64,000 nt of DNA from the NCBI GenBank assembly GCA_031841125.1, contig CM063110.1:18409626-18473625 (forward strand), read 5' to 3'. Shown in pieces: positions 23,611 through 34,098 of the stretch. The notes beneath the pieces were generated by a model, which was not told the origin of the DNA, did no database searches, and was given only the letters and a program-made list of their open reading frames with translations. The position numbers were made by a program, and so were the translations under genes. The stretch's first letter is position 1. Each line of letters begins with the position of its first letter. This stretch comes from Acanthococcus lagerstroemiae. Taxonomy: Eukaryota > Arthropoda > Insecta > Hemiptera > Eriococcidae.

Positions 23611-25671
23611 CAGGCCTGTAACCAGGGGTAAGGCAGGGGGCAACACCTCCTAGCTACGCTCTTTGCCACCTGGCAAAATTACCCCCTTTTTTTTAGACAT
23701 CTCACAGAAAAAATGAAGCTCCCAGCTTCGAGGTCATTTATCAAAAATTTTAATAATACTGTTCTGTTAAATTTCGCATTTTTTTTTTGCTCAAAGATAA
23801 AAATATACGAATCTGCAAGTATTTTTAGCGTCGAATTCAGTGCCACGACTCGTTTTTTCTTGGACATCAAGATTTTTCTCAGTTTTATGTTAAAGTTTTA
23901 AAAATCATGAAAAAAAAAAAAAACGAAATTGCACAGTGATGTAGCCAGAATTTTTCCAAGGAGGAGGATCAGAAAAATTTTGGGTGGGGGCGGGGGTACA
24001 CCTAACACGAACTGTCTGTTTTTACATTGACGTATCAGTATGTTGTGCTTTTCAACGTCAATTATGTATTTGGATTTAAATTTCATTTTGCGCATTTACT
24101 GTGATATTGCCAGCATATAAAAAAATTCTCATCTCAAGAGGGGGGTCCAACCCCTAATCCCCCCTTGGCTACGCCACTGAAATTGCATACTGATTTAATA
24201 TACTAAAAAGCAACTAGAAATCTCATCAAAAATTATTTTTTAATGCTCTTATACTCTCTGATATTTACACGAATAATGTTCCAGCCAAACGGTTCAGCAA
24301 CATTTCCAGAAGATTTGCGAAATTCAGATGTAAGCAATTGCGTAACACTATAATTCTTACCTAAAAGTATTTAACAAAAATGCTCTTTTTTGGGAGCCGG
24401 GCAACATTATCCATATAAAACACACGATTCTTTAACTATTTTTCATGCTGAATTCAATGGCTTAAACCCTTTTTGGACAGCACATCAGAATTTTTCTTTA
24501 TTTTACATTGAAATTTTGAAAAACATGAAAAGAGGTTAGAATGACATATAGCCTATACAACAGCAGTTCAAAAATAGGTCAAAATATTTTGTGTACTTGA
24601 ACTGTAAAGGTTCAGTAACAATAATAAAAACGGGGTTTGTTTGAAGATGCTTCAATGGGTACTTTTTAATTTTTTTACAAGTCTGAATCAGTTTTGCCTT
24701 TCAAAATCCAACAGTAGTCTGCTAACATGTATACTTGCACTGCATTGTTTCAAGTACTTGCTGCTAGCTAAAGCGCTACCATTCTGTAAAAACTCACGGA
24801 CAATTTGTCTACGACCATTTTTTATTAGATGACCAATTTCAACTTTGTTTCAGTCAAACATAACTTCTTTTCAAAGTTTACGTATATTTCTAATGAATGT
24901 GTAAAGTTCCTCTATCGCAGTATAATTTTACACACTTTTTGCAGATAGGCTTGTAACTGTTCTCAGTCGCATGTAAGTGCACTCATTTCTAAATCAAAAT
25001 ATTTCCCTAAATCTTCTTCTTTCCATTAATATCAAACATGACTACCGTCTCTTCATTTTTATCCCACTGGAGTGCGTTGAAGCTTTAAAAACATGGGAAA
25101 ATGTGTAAAGTTACCTGCGAGACCGAGCTGAAAACGGCAAAAATCTTGAACATTTATTTTTCCTTCCAAATTGCTACATTTTCCTAATATTTTGAAAAAT
25201 TCCCTATTATTTTTATCAAACTCATTTAAAAGCCATACCATAAAATAAGATAAGTTGAAAAATATAAAAAATAGCTGTTTTCGACAATTTTTTCACTTTT
25301 TAGGAGTTTCTCCGTGTCTAGGAGATTTTTCATGGGTGTGTTCCTATTCAGCACATCAAAATACTATAGAAATGATAATTTCATCATTGAGCATTTTTCG
25401 TGTAGAACTATGTCCTAATTTTAAATAAAAATCTCAGAAAAAATGTATTCCCGCAAAATTTCAAAGTTATATTTATGTAGATAAATTTTTGTAGTTTTCT
25501 CATTTCTAGTGAGCAACATTGCTAGTATTCGAAATGAGGGTTGTTTTTTTTTTGGGGGGGGGGGTGAGAGAAATCACAATTAGAAGTATTCAAAATGTAT
25601 GAAAAAATCTTGCCCTCTCTGGTCTGCAGTTTGCCCAACCCCCTTGAAGATTCACTCTGGTTACGGGCCTA
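23611..25671. mobile_element. hAT-type element with CAGGCCTGTAACC ends, 2.06 kb
   Basis: Left end CAGGCCTGTAACC, right end GGTTACGGGCCTA. Flanks GGCTGGAG (23603-23610) and GGCCGGAG (25672-25679) differ at one of 8 bases. It has G-runs just inside both ends and an AT-rich interior without a transposase. It shares ends with the MITE at 14901. Another MITE sits inside it. Confidence 0.75.
23934..24179. mobile_element. hAT-type MITE, 246 bp, nested
   Basis: Ends CAGTGATGTAGCC and GGCTACGCCACTG with a perfect 8-bp duplication AAATTGCA (23926-23933, 24180-24187). Related in its ends to the MITE at 11929. No ORF. It lies inside the hAT-type element at 23611. Confidence 0.93.
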
Positions 25672-26660
25672 GGCCGGAGCCTCCAAGAAACTTTGTGTAG
25701 ATTCCAAAAACATTAGAGTCCTTGTTGATGCATTCGAACGATAGTACAAAGTTCTTTGATACAATCACAGAATAGAAAAACTATTATACAATAAGGATTG
25801 AACTGACACCCGCAGCAACTTTTGAATATTCATTATTTTTATAGAGGCTGCTTCCTGATCCAAAAAATAATGACATTTTAAAAGAAACATTTCAAACTAT
25901 ATAAACGATCGAAGGAAGAGACATCATGATACTCGTATTCACTCGCCAAAAAAGAACACCCGAACTTGGAAGAACGTTACCGCATACCTGAAAGGACAGG
26001 CGATAATTCTAAAAATTCTTAAAATCTATTGCATGTTAGTTTTAGAATTACAATATATGTATATATATATACACACTTGGAATATGAAATTGGAAATACT
26101 AATCAAGTTATCGCACTTTACAGATGAACAGTTTACAGCATTATATTTTTTTATAACGACAGCAGTTTTGTAAAATTTATTACTACGTTATCAGCGACGA
26201 GTATGCTGGGTCTAAGGAGTCCTATTTAGTACTATTTCTGAAGATTCATAAATGACAAGTGTTTTTTATCAATAATTGTGAAATAGTGCATAATAGATCT
26301 TTATAGTTATCACTTGCACTTGGCTAGAGCTGGCTATATGATGAATCATAGTAACTTAATCTGGTCCACATTGCAATGGTTCATACAAATGAAGAAGTAT
26401 TTATACAGTTGCAGAACAATCGAGGTACTTACATTGTGATAACGAAATAGGTACTTATTTTGTGATGAAGTATCTGAGAGAGGTTTCGATGTTAAGACTG
26501 AAGATTGTAAATGCGAGGTGTTTGACGAAAAGGGTGAGGTGTAAAATAATGTGAGATATCTTAATGGAACAGCGAGCTCATTACTTTTAAAACCCAAAGG
26601 TAGGAAAAATAAATGCACCTACTCGTTCTTGAATTATGCGGCCTCCAATAACTAGGTGTG

Positions 26661-26880
26661 ACCTTCTTTTCTAATTTTCCTCTCAACCCAAGCCCTGGAA
26701 TCCGCCCTTTCGTGCATTACCTGAAAGACATCGGGGAGGCTGTTAGAGCTATCTTAGCCCTCTTCACTTTTTGCCGGATAACTGGCCTAGGTCAAAATGT
26801 AGCGACTTGCTACGTGGGCTCGAACCCGGGCCCTCCGGATTCTGAGACCAGCACACTATCCACTTAGCCAACCAGACCCC
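26661..26880 (-). mobile_element. tRNA-derived SINE, reverse copy with 17-bp target duplication
   Basis: On the - strand it starts GGGGTCTGGTTGGCTAAGTGG, has the B-box GGTTCGAGCCC and ends like the copy at 20181. Flanked by TCCAATAACTAGGTGTG at 26644-26660 and 26881-26897. The long perfect duplication indicates LINE-type target-primed insertion and a fairly recent event. Confidence 0.95.
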
Positions 26881-27251
26881 TCCAATAACTAGGTGTGGCC
26901 AAGTAATTTTCATCCTAACATTATTTGATGTGAACGGAATGATGATCAGTGTTAATTTAATGCGTCATGTTTTAATGTCAGAAGAAATCGACTTGAGAAT
27001 ATTCGTATTTATATTACAAATGGCGCAAATAAAAATTTTTTGTGGAGAAGGGAGATAAAATTTTATTAATATACCTGTTTCTGATCTGCCTGTACAAAGC
27101 CTGCGAATTTTTCTGGTACACTTTTGCCTTCAATGAAACAAAATTAATTTTTCAGAATCAAAGACCATTTTTTATGAAGGCTTCACCCTTCAGGCCCTAC
27201 AGTCTCCTCCTCAAATGAGTTGTTTTATTAGTAACTATTTTGAGAGCATCT

Positions 27252-27600
27252 CAGTACCGTATTCAGGAATATACTTGGGGGGGGGGGTGGCCACACATGC
27301 TGAAAATTTTAAATTAAATTTATTTTTTAATGTTTCAGGGATCCGCATTTTCCTGACGTTTTAGACACATGGCCATGAACACCCCCCTCCCCATTTTTGT
27401 ATACGGCTGTGGAGCATCTAATGGTATTTGCTACATATAGTTGGGGGGGGGGCACACATGTTGAAAATTTTAAATTAAAATATTTTCTAATGTTTCAGGG
27501 ATCCGCATTTTCCTGACGTTTTAGACACATGGCCATGAACACCCCCTCCCCCATTTTTGTATACGGCTGTGGAGCATCTAATGGTATTTGCTACATACGG
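27252..27600. repeat. Small TIR element in a two-copy tandem duplication
   Basis: 27252-27411 starts CAGTACCGTATTC and ends GTATACGGCTGTG, flanked by GAGCATCT on both sides (27244-27251, 27412-27419), so it looks like a 160-bp hAT-type MITE. About 27276-27438 is then repeated at 27440-27597 with the poly-G run, the body, and the right flank including GAGCATCT. The duplication therefore happened after insertion. Confidence 0.75.
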
Positions 27601-27647
27601 CGCTACAGAAGTGGCTGCTCCTACTAGCAACCGTTACCATAGTGCTA

Positions 27648-27956
27648 CCCAGCCAATAATTTGCTACTATATTTTTTTTAAATGCGACCATTCATGCTAC
27701 ATGTAGCATAAATTGTAGCCCGCGGAATAGATCGGTAGTAGCGCTATACCTTTTGCCATATGGTCACGCGCGCAAGAGCGCTATTGTAGCGCTTGCTCCA
27801 AAAGTAGCGATTGCTACAATAGCGCTCTTGCGCGCGTGACCATGTGGCAAAAGGTATAGCGCTACTACCGTTCCATTCCGCGGGCTACAATTTATGCTAC
27901 ATGTAGCATGAATGGTCGCATTTTTAAAAAATATAGTAGCAAATTATTGGCTGGGG
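27648..27956. repeat. 309-bp near-perfect palindrome (foldback MITE)
   Basis: The two halves are reverse complements with few mismatches, centred near 27802. Ends CCCAGCCAATAATTTGCTAC / GTAGCAAATTATTGGCTGGG. The arms contain CATGCTACATGTAGCAT, CCGCGG, GTAGCGCTA and CACGCGCGCAAGAGCGCTA. The right end doubles as the right end of the 22081-27956 insertion. Such a sequence can extrude as a cruciform or be transcribed as a long hairpin. Confidence 0.92.
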
Positions 27957-29162
27957 GTAATGATGAAATGCGTTCCTTATATTCTTGAGCATATGCCATG
28001 CGTCTGGAAACACATGAACCCTATGTTTCGTTGTAGGATGCAAGAAATACGGTTGGAATTTCTTGGAATACCAGTCAAGATTTGCTCCAAGAATTTTCAT
28101 GGTTGTAAGATTACTCAGGAGTCCATCAAATGTAATAGAATGGACATTTGTATTGTTTTCATGCAACAGGGCCAAACATTTCTTTATCAAGTTTGCCAAT
28201 TCTTCGCTTGTCATTGAATCAACCAGGAAGTACGCGCATGGACACTTCCAACGATCGTTGAGGGACACTAACATAAAAACTAAGGCTTTCTTTGCTGTTG
28301 GAGGCGTTCCATTTGCAAATCTCTTTTCCTCTTCTTCTTCATCAAAACCCATGTCGACAAAACCGTAAGTTGTTGAATTTTGGTGGACCACGCTATGACG
28401 AATAGACATCTCATCTAAGATAAGGTTGCACACGATGGGTTTGGAAGACAAATCATGTAACTTCTTGATGGTTTCCATGACTTCTTTGCTGAAGCCTGGC
28501 TTGCAATCAATCGTACAGCACCACTTCCGAATTATCGAAGGGTGCGGCAGTAAATTTTGGAAGGTTCTTCTCACAAAACAATACCCTTTTGGAGAGTGGA
28601 AGTGGAGCGTCAGCGCAAATTTACGTAATTCGGCAGAATATTTCTCCTTTTTGTTCCTCAATTTCCGATACGCCATTTGAGATATTACTGGCGGCAAACA
28701 ACTCTAAGGAAGAATACCAAATATTTCAATTAATAATGCTACACAGTATATCATTTAAAATGCCAAAAATTTCGAGCTCTAGTTATAAGTTTACCATCAA
28801 GGTTTCTTCTGTATCTGCATTCAACATGTTGTCTGCGCGTAACTTCGTAATCATTTCACATAAATTTATTATTTTTTTCTGGACTCGACGCAGTTTCTGT
28901 TAGAGCAGTGCGATCTGCGTTTTCTGCTTTTGAATAACATTTTTAGTTATTTGCATTGAACGTTTGGCACTCCGTGGTGTTGCCAGATGAGGAGTTCGAA
29001 TATCCTGCGGGTATCTAGGAAATATATAACGACCTTTCTTCACAGAACCTGCAAATATATTTCAATCTCAGTAGAGATATTATCCGTCGGTCACTATTAC
29101 AGCTAAACAGACGAAAGTCTCCTTTACAATGATTTAAAGCTGGAATGTTAATCAGTGCTTAC

Positions 29163-29649
29163 TTGTTGTAGGTGTAACCAGCATTTGAAACGGTTCATTT
29201 TCTTTAGCCGCTAGGATTTCCAGTTCCTTTGAAGAACCTGCAAATATACAAAAACTTTAATAAATATTCTATCCGTCAAGCATTTGTTACACCAGACAAT
29301 CAAAGGTCTACTTTACTATAAATCATAGCTAAAATATTAGTCAGTGCTTACTAGTCGTAGGTGTAACCGGCATTTGAATTGGTTCATTTTCTTTAGCCGC
29401 TAGGATTTCCAGGTCCTTTGAAGAACCTGCAAATATACAAAAACTTTAATAAATATTCTATCCATCAAACGTTATTACAACTAGACAATCCAAGGTCTAC
29501 TTTACTATAAATTATATCTATAAAATATTAGTCAGTGCTTACTTGTCCTAGGTGTAACTGGCATTTCAAAAATCTCTTTTGATGCTACAATGTCCAGTTC
29601 AGCTACTAGGTTTACTGGAGACTCACAAGTCACTCCACTGTCAGAGTTC
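29163..29649 (-). repeat. Tandemly duplicated exon-intron modules in the P-like transposase gene
   Basis: Exons 29237-29163 and 29426-29352 are both 75 nt, phase-neutral and nearly identical (SSKELEILAAKENEP and SSKDLEILAAKENEP). Exon 29649-29543 shares the ending MPVTPRTS. The intervening introns are also alike, giving a period of about 189 bp. All use GTAAGC donors and TTGCAG-like acceptors except the oldest module. Each extra exon adds 25 residues to the linker between the THAP modules and the catalytic core. Confidence 0.85.
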
Positions 29650-30983
29650 CTAAAAGTATATAGTATTACACCAAATTACACTGAACATTCACATCTAAGA
29701 AATCATTTTTTTGCAGGACAATATCAACTATGCAATCTTAGTAAATTTTTTACCTGCCAGCATTTTCTCCAACATTATCAATCATGATTTTTGATCGCCT
29801 CCGATGATGAGAGTAATTGAAGTGCTGCTGGCAGATGCGGACGTTATTAAGATTTCCTTTCCATTTAATATTAAAATGTTGTATCCATTTTAGTTGTTCG
29901 ACTGGATCCTTAGGTAACCTATACGTTTTGAAAATATTATTGATTGATACTTCACAGGTGATTCAATTTCAGTTGCGGTAAGTTACCAACTGAATCACTG
30001 CTTTCCTTCCTTTTGAAAATAAGGTACATAATTACTGTTCAACTACCTTGATGTCGGTTGCATTGTGCGACCTTTACACACAACACAATAATGAAAGGAA
30101 GACTTTTCATTTCTTTGAGCAGCGGTATCACCTTTGCTGCTTGATGACGAAGATCTGAAAAGTGATTTAGAATTCACTACAACTCATTGTACAAGCATTG
30201 TACACAATGAACATTAGAATGTTTATTCCAAAATACAAACTTTTTCAGGAGAAATATTGAAGGAGTCGCAGATTTGTTCAAACGAACTTTTTCCTTTGCA
30301 GTTTGAGAGAAATCATTGGCCGCGAAATGTTTTGAGCATATACGAGCCGATGATACATCACAGTCTTTCGGAAGGTTGCATTTCCCCATCCGTTCCTCCC
30401 TTCTGGATTTGTCTCGAGGAAAACTATGGAAAATAATGAAGACATTTAATTCACTTGGAAATATAGGGCAGGCAACGTGATTTTCATCTAGGAATTTACG
30501 AACACAGTAACATTTTCTGACTTACCAAAAAAAATAGCATTTTTCTTTAGAATTGAATCCACACAGGATACAAGAATGAGTGTTCCTCGCATTCATTATT
30601 TGAAAATAAATCACGAAAAATCAAAATTGGGTGTTAAAACGTTTAAACCATAAAATGGAGCTGGAAAATAGCTGGAAACAAGGTGCGAGAAGCCAGATAT
30701 GATATGCGAGATACAAAAATTAAACGTAAACAAGGACCAATTATCCCAATTTTCTTATCACATTCTTCAGTCAACACAGTGTACAGCTTCAAATGGCCCA
30801 TGATTGGTCTATATTTACTGTATGGTCTAAGGAGAAAACTGACCGGATTCAATAAAAATCGTTTTTCCCCATTTCCCAGTATCTTTTTATCAATATTACA
30901 TGTTTTCAGGTTACCCGCCCTTTTCGTTATCTGCCGCACCTTCCGCCCCAATTAGGGCGGACAATTGGGAGTCTACTGTACAG

Positions 30984-32027
30984 ATTTTGATACCTTAATC
31001 ATTAGTTATTGAATCATCGATTTTGTCAATTTCTGAAATGTTGACGCGCAATGTAAATTATGAAAGCTTTGTTTTTGGTGGTCAGTATATTATAAGTTTT
31101 CTCCAGTTTGTTATCGAAAATTTTCTTTCGTCTGTTGTATCTCGTCATTATTGTTGCTACAGAGAAGGTGCCTACTTGAGTTAGTCTAAAAAGTCACAGT
31201 TTTGATCATTATCTGCTAAGTTTTTTTTGGAAATATTTAGAGATCAAATTGAGGAAAGACCCTAGTTTTATTGCGAGTGAGAGGAGAGGGAATGAATCAT
31301 ACCACGTCTTGAGACGGCTCAACGGAGAGAATTTTTGATTTTTGAAATTTCGCCATAAATGAACACTTCCAAATTCAAAAATAAAATAAAAATCTTTATC
31401 AAGAAGTGTACCAAGTGGGAAAGGGAAACAATATATTGGAAGGATTCATTCTAGGGGGTAGTCGCCAGCAGCCAATGTTCAGTCGTTTCTGCCTATGCTC
31501 GGTTACAGTACAACCGGTTTCGGAATAATTTTTCTTCCCTCAACTCTAACATCGAAAGGGAAGCACATTCACGAGAACAGTTGAATGAAAAGCTTGTCTA
31601 CACTCTTACTGGCACATGGGGCGTAATACTTAGGCTCGGTGTTCCTGTGAAATTTATGGATGATTCCAAGCATAGGTATAAACAGAAACCAGACAGAAAA
31701 CACTATTTTTATGGTTAAAGTAAATTTCATGATCCGAGCAAATATACGAATTACTAACATACGCTGGGTTTAACTACTTAATTCAAGTAAAAATTACCGA
31801 TAAAGGTCAACCTACTTATGAGCACCTAGTTTCGGAAGTTGAGAATCATACGAAGCTGCAATTCAGTAACTACTAAAAAGAACCGACGAAATGGCAACGC
31901 AATGACCTATCTAAGATTTTCATCTTTTATACTAAGAAGCTTTCAACGGGTGTCGAACTTTTACTTCCTCGCTAATCATATCAGTTCAAAGATCATAGAA
32001 TAACATTAATATTTCCACAACTTTAAG
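30984..32027. other. 3' part of intron 10 of the NRF-like gene
   Basis: AT-rich sequence after the Tigger-like element. The only candidate within it is the short ORF on the - strand at 31569-31760 (separate entry). Confidence 0.5.
31569..31760 (-). CDS. Candidate small secreted peptide ORF (63 codons)
   Basis: From an ATG at 31760 (or an inner ATG at 31730) the frame has a basic start, a hydrophobic stretch (IVFSVWFLFIPMLGII) like a signal peptide, then a basic and polar part with one Cys (KYYAPCASKSVDKLFIQLFS) and a TGA. It sits antisense in an intron and outside the TEs I recognise. The spacing after the Cys is loosely like an insulin B-chain, but the second Cys is missing. It may be chance. 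Confidence 0.2.
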   Translation of the reverse strand: MLVIRIFARIMKFTLTIKIVFSVWFLFIPMLGIIHKFHRNTEPKYYAPCASKSVDKLFIQLFS

Positions 32028-32173
32028 GCATTCTGCACGAGTTTTTCAATCATAAACTGTACGTACCATTGGGAAAACTTTCGTATTCTGTGTACCTAGT
32101 CGGAGTTGGAGTTCAAACTTATCACGTATTCAGTCAAAGGAGAGGCCTTTCCCGATTCAATAAAACTGAAATG

Positions 32174-33013
32174 GTGAGTAAACATTTGTTATACTATAAT
32201 GCAAACAGGTAATGCAGAATGTAGATAAATATATAGAGAAATTTTAGTTCTGTGGATCAGAAGCAGTGGCAGAAATTTTCATACAGTTGTTGCACGTGCT
32301 ACACCCTAAACGTACAAGTATTCAAGTGCTATACCCCATACATAGATAGAAATAGTGATATGTAGCAATGTAGCAGCGACTCACAATTTTCTTTTCTAGT
32401 AAGTGGATCCCCCCCCCCAAGTCTTAGTAAAGCGAGGGAAGAACATTTTTCGGAATATAAGGGAACAAATTTTCAGCATTTCATAGTAAAAAAGAAAATA
32501 CTCTCTTACTGATCTTTCACATTCGTTTAGGCTCTCTCACGACTTCAGTCTTCCAGAGGACTCTGACAACTCTGACACCCATCCAGACATTTCTAGCATC
32601 TTCTAAACTTATTCAGAAGTTCAAAAAGCTTTCAAACATGATTATAACAAGAGTGCGGCATAATATGCAAATGCATATTTTTTAGGTCATCTCTCTGATG
32701 TCAAAAGGGATGAAAAAGTGTACGTTTCAGAAAAATTCCTGCATTTTGAGCCCCATTTCATTTTGCATATTTTACATAGCTATTTGTGATAAAAATGCAT
32801 ATTTTACATATTTCGTGTCGTTTTCGCGTTTGCCAAATTTACAAAAATTGTCCAATATACAGCTATTTTGTGTTTCATCATTGTAAAAAAATCAACTCAT
32901 GAAAGAAAGAAAAAAAAGTAAAAAATTTGTTGACGGTTTGGTAATACTGAAATACCAGGTCACTCGTTTCGTTCGATGTGGAAATAAGTTTCAGTCGTTA
33001 CAAGCAAATACAT
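32174..33013. other. Intron 11 of the NRF-like gene, 5' part
   Basis: AT-rich; a poly-C run at about 32409-32418. Nothing recognised before the mariner remnant. Confidence 0.5.
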
Positions 33014-33787
33014 AGGTTGTCCTAAAACTACTGAGGACTAATGCGATAACTCGAGAACGAATAATGTTGACGACAAAAATAAACCGGCATCTTGGCGTTC
33101 AAACAATTTTGAACAACATATCCAAAATTTAAGCCGCAACGTACAAAATCACGCGCGTGAACGCCGAACGCGTGAAACGTGTTGAGGTACATCCTCCGGA
33201 TTTCATGTGGATTTTTCATCTGGACAGAGCCCGGCCGCATACTGCACACGTTACTATGGACTTTTTGACCAGATGGGATATTCCGGTGATGTCTCACCCT
33301 CCCTAGAACTCCGATCTTGCCCCCTGTGATTTCTAACTCTTTCCTACCATGAAAACGCATCTCCGAGGGAAAAGCAGTTCAACATCGACGACGAAGTGTT
33401 CAATGAATCTGTCAAATTCTACAAAACGCTACTCTCGTTACAGAATTTGAAAAAACGTTTACAAAATGGGTCGAACGATGGGATCAATGTTTGGAAAGTG
33501 GTGGTCGGTATTAAGAAAAGGAGCAGAATAAAAACTATCGATTAATGAATATTTTCCCCTGATGTTTCAACTCTTTTTTTCATTGTATAAAAATCCGGAG
33601 GATGTACCTCAACTTGTTTTACGCGCTTGATGATCACGCGCGTGATTTTATAGGTACTTAGCGATTTGAATTTTGGGTAGGTATGTTATACACAAATGTT
33701 TGAGCTTCAAAATGCCGGTTTATTTTTGTCGCTAACATCATTAGTTCTCGAGTTATCGCATTAGTGTCAGTAGTTTTAGGACAACCT
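33014..33787 (+). mobile_element. mariner-like element, deleted, with very long inverted repeats
   Basis: Ends AGGTTGTCCTAAAACTACTGA and its complement. Inverted similarity goes on for about 190 bp and includes CGATAACTCGAGAAC, AAATAAACCGGCAT, AAATCACGCGCGTGA and GAGGTACATCCTCCGGA. The interior (33190-33540) keeps the C-terminal third of a mariner transposase: LDRARPHTA, HPP then a stop then SDLAPCDF, and TMKTHLRGK, with stops and a frameshift. The N-terminal half is gone. Located in intron 11 of the NRF-like gene. Confidence 0.85.
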
Positions 33788-34098
33788 TTGTATCAACGGA
33801 TAAACGTTAAGAGACGTTATAATAAACATCACCTGGTGTAGCAGTGATCCGTATGGAGACCGGCAAATTGTACCTAGGTTCGCTAGCATCGACTGTAGAG
33901 AAACTGATAAGAAAAAGGGGTCGAAAAGGGGGAGTTCAACATAGCAGTATGTATGAAAGATTGTTTGCTACATCCCGAAGTCCAATTTTCTGTCTCTGAT
34001 CACGGAAATATCAACTTTTCGACCTGATCTGAGGAAATAAAGGCACTGAGCTTCCTTTGAGTTAGTTATATTTGCAATTAATATATAATATGTTTCAG
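33788..34098. other. Intron 11, 3' part
   Basis: No feature recognised apart from the TTTCAG acceptor at 34093-34098. Confidence 0.5.

Larger units (their letters stand above)
22081..27956. mobile_element. Insertion with CCCAGCCAATAATTT ends splitting the P-like transposase
   Basis: Left end CCCAGCCAATAATTT (22081) and right end AAATTATTGGCTGGG (to 27956). Removing it and one GG restores the transposase frame across the break, suggesting a GG target duplication of only 2 bp. The left subterminal region (22100-22330) has many GTAGC / TAGCGC motifs and two TAGCCTGAACTACTA repeats, possibly transposase-binding sites. Family unknown; no transposase ORF in it. It holds further nested repeats. Confidence 0.7.
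20787..30596 (-). pseudogene. P-element-like transposase with two THAP-type zinc-finger modules, disrupted
   Basis: Reading on the - strand: exon 30596-30526 (CILC) joins exon 30423-about 30220 in phase (FPRDKSRREERM, ICSKHF), a first THAP module. Exon 30154-30047 (YCVVC) and one near 29960-29765 (YRLPKDPVEQLKWI, ICQQHF) form a second. Then come three related short exons (29649-29543, 29426-29352, 29237-29163), a coiled-coil exon about 29051-28801 with a TAA at 28902-28900, and the catalytic part from 28703. Catalytic candidates: Asp in NLILDEMSI, Asp in ITFDG, and Glu in QDHLENFF. The GGFNNNP motif of the C-terminus is present; the stop is at 20787. A 5.9-kb insertion splits the protein after RNAFHHY. 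THAP binds DNA and the RNase-H-like core cuts and joins it. The junction into the second THAP FPKD-type exon is not in phase as I read it. Confidence 0.85.
20410..30839 (-). mobile_element. P-like (THAP/RNase-H-type) DNA transposon with 8-bp target duplication
   Basis: The element runs 20418-30831. Its ends are CTTAGACCATACAGTAACTA (left) and the inverse of CTTAGACCATACAGTAAATA (right), and inverted similarity covers about 100 bp (to about 20511 and from about 30725). Both sides are flanked by GAGAAAAC (20410-20417, 30832-30839), an 8-bp duplication as made by P elements. It carries a P-type transposase gene on the - strand. A 5.9-kb insertion (22081-27956) splits that gene; without it the element is about 4.5 kb. 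Confidence 0.85.
19501..30978 (+). mobile_element. Tigger/pogo-like element, internally deleted, host of nested insertions
   Basis: The ends CAGTAGACTCCCGATTATCC (left) and the inverse of CAGTAGACTCCCAATTGTCC (right) sit between TA dinucleotides (19499-19500, 30979-30980). Inverted similarity continues for about 75 bp (GCTTAACGAAGGGCGG on the left, matched on the right). About 19830-19970 encodes the end of a Tigger-type transposase: a DDDDDEE acidic stretch upstream, then FSALEKSLVFKEQQPV. Without the nested P-like element it would be about 1.06 kb, so most of the transposase is missing. A SINE at 20181-20400 is also inside it. Confidence 0.75.
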
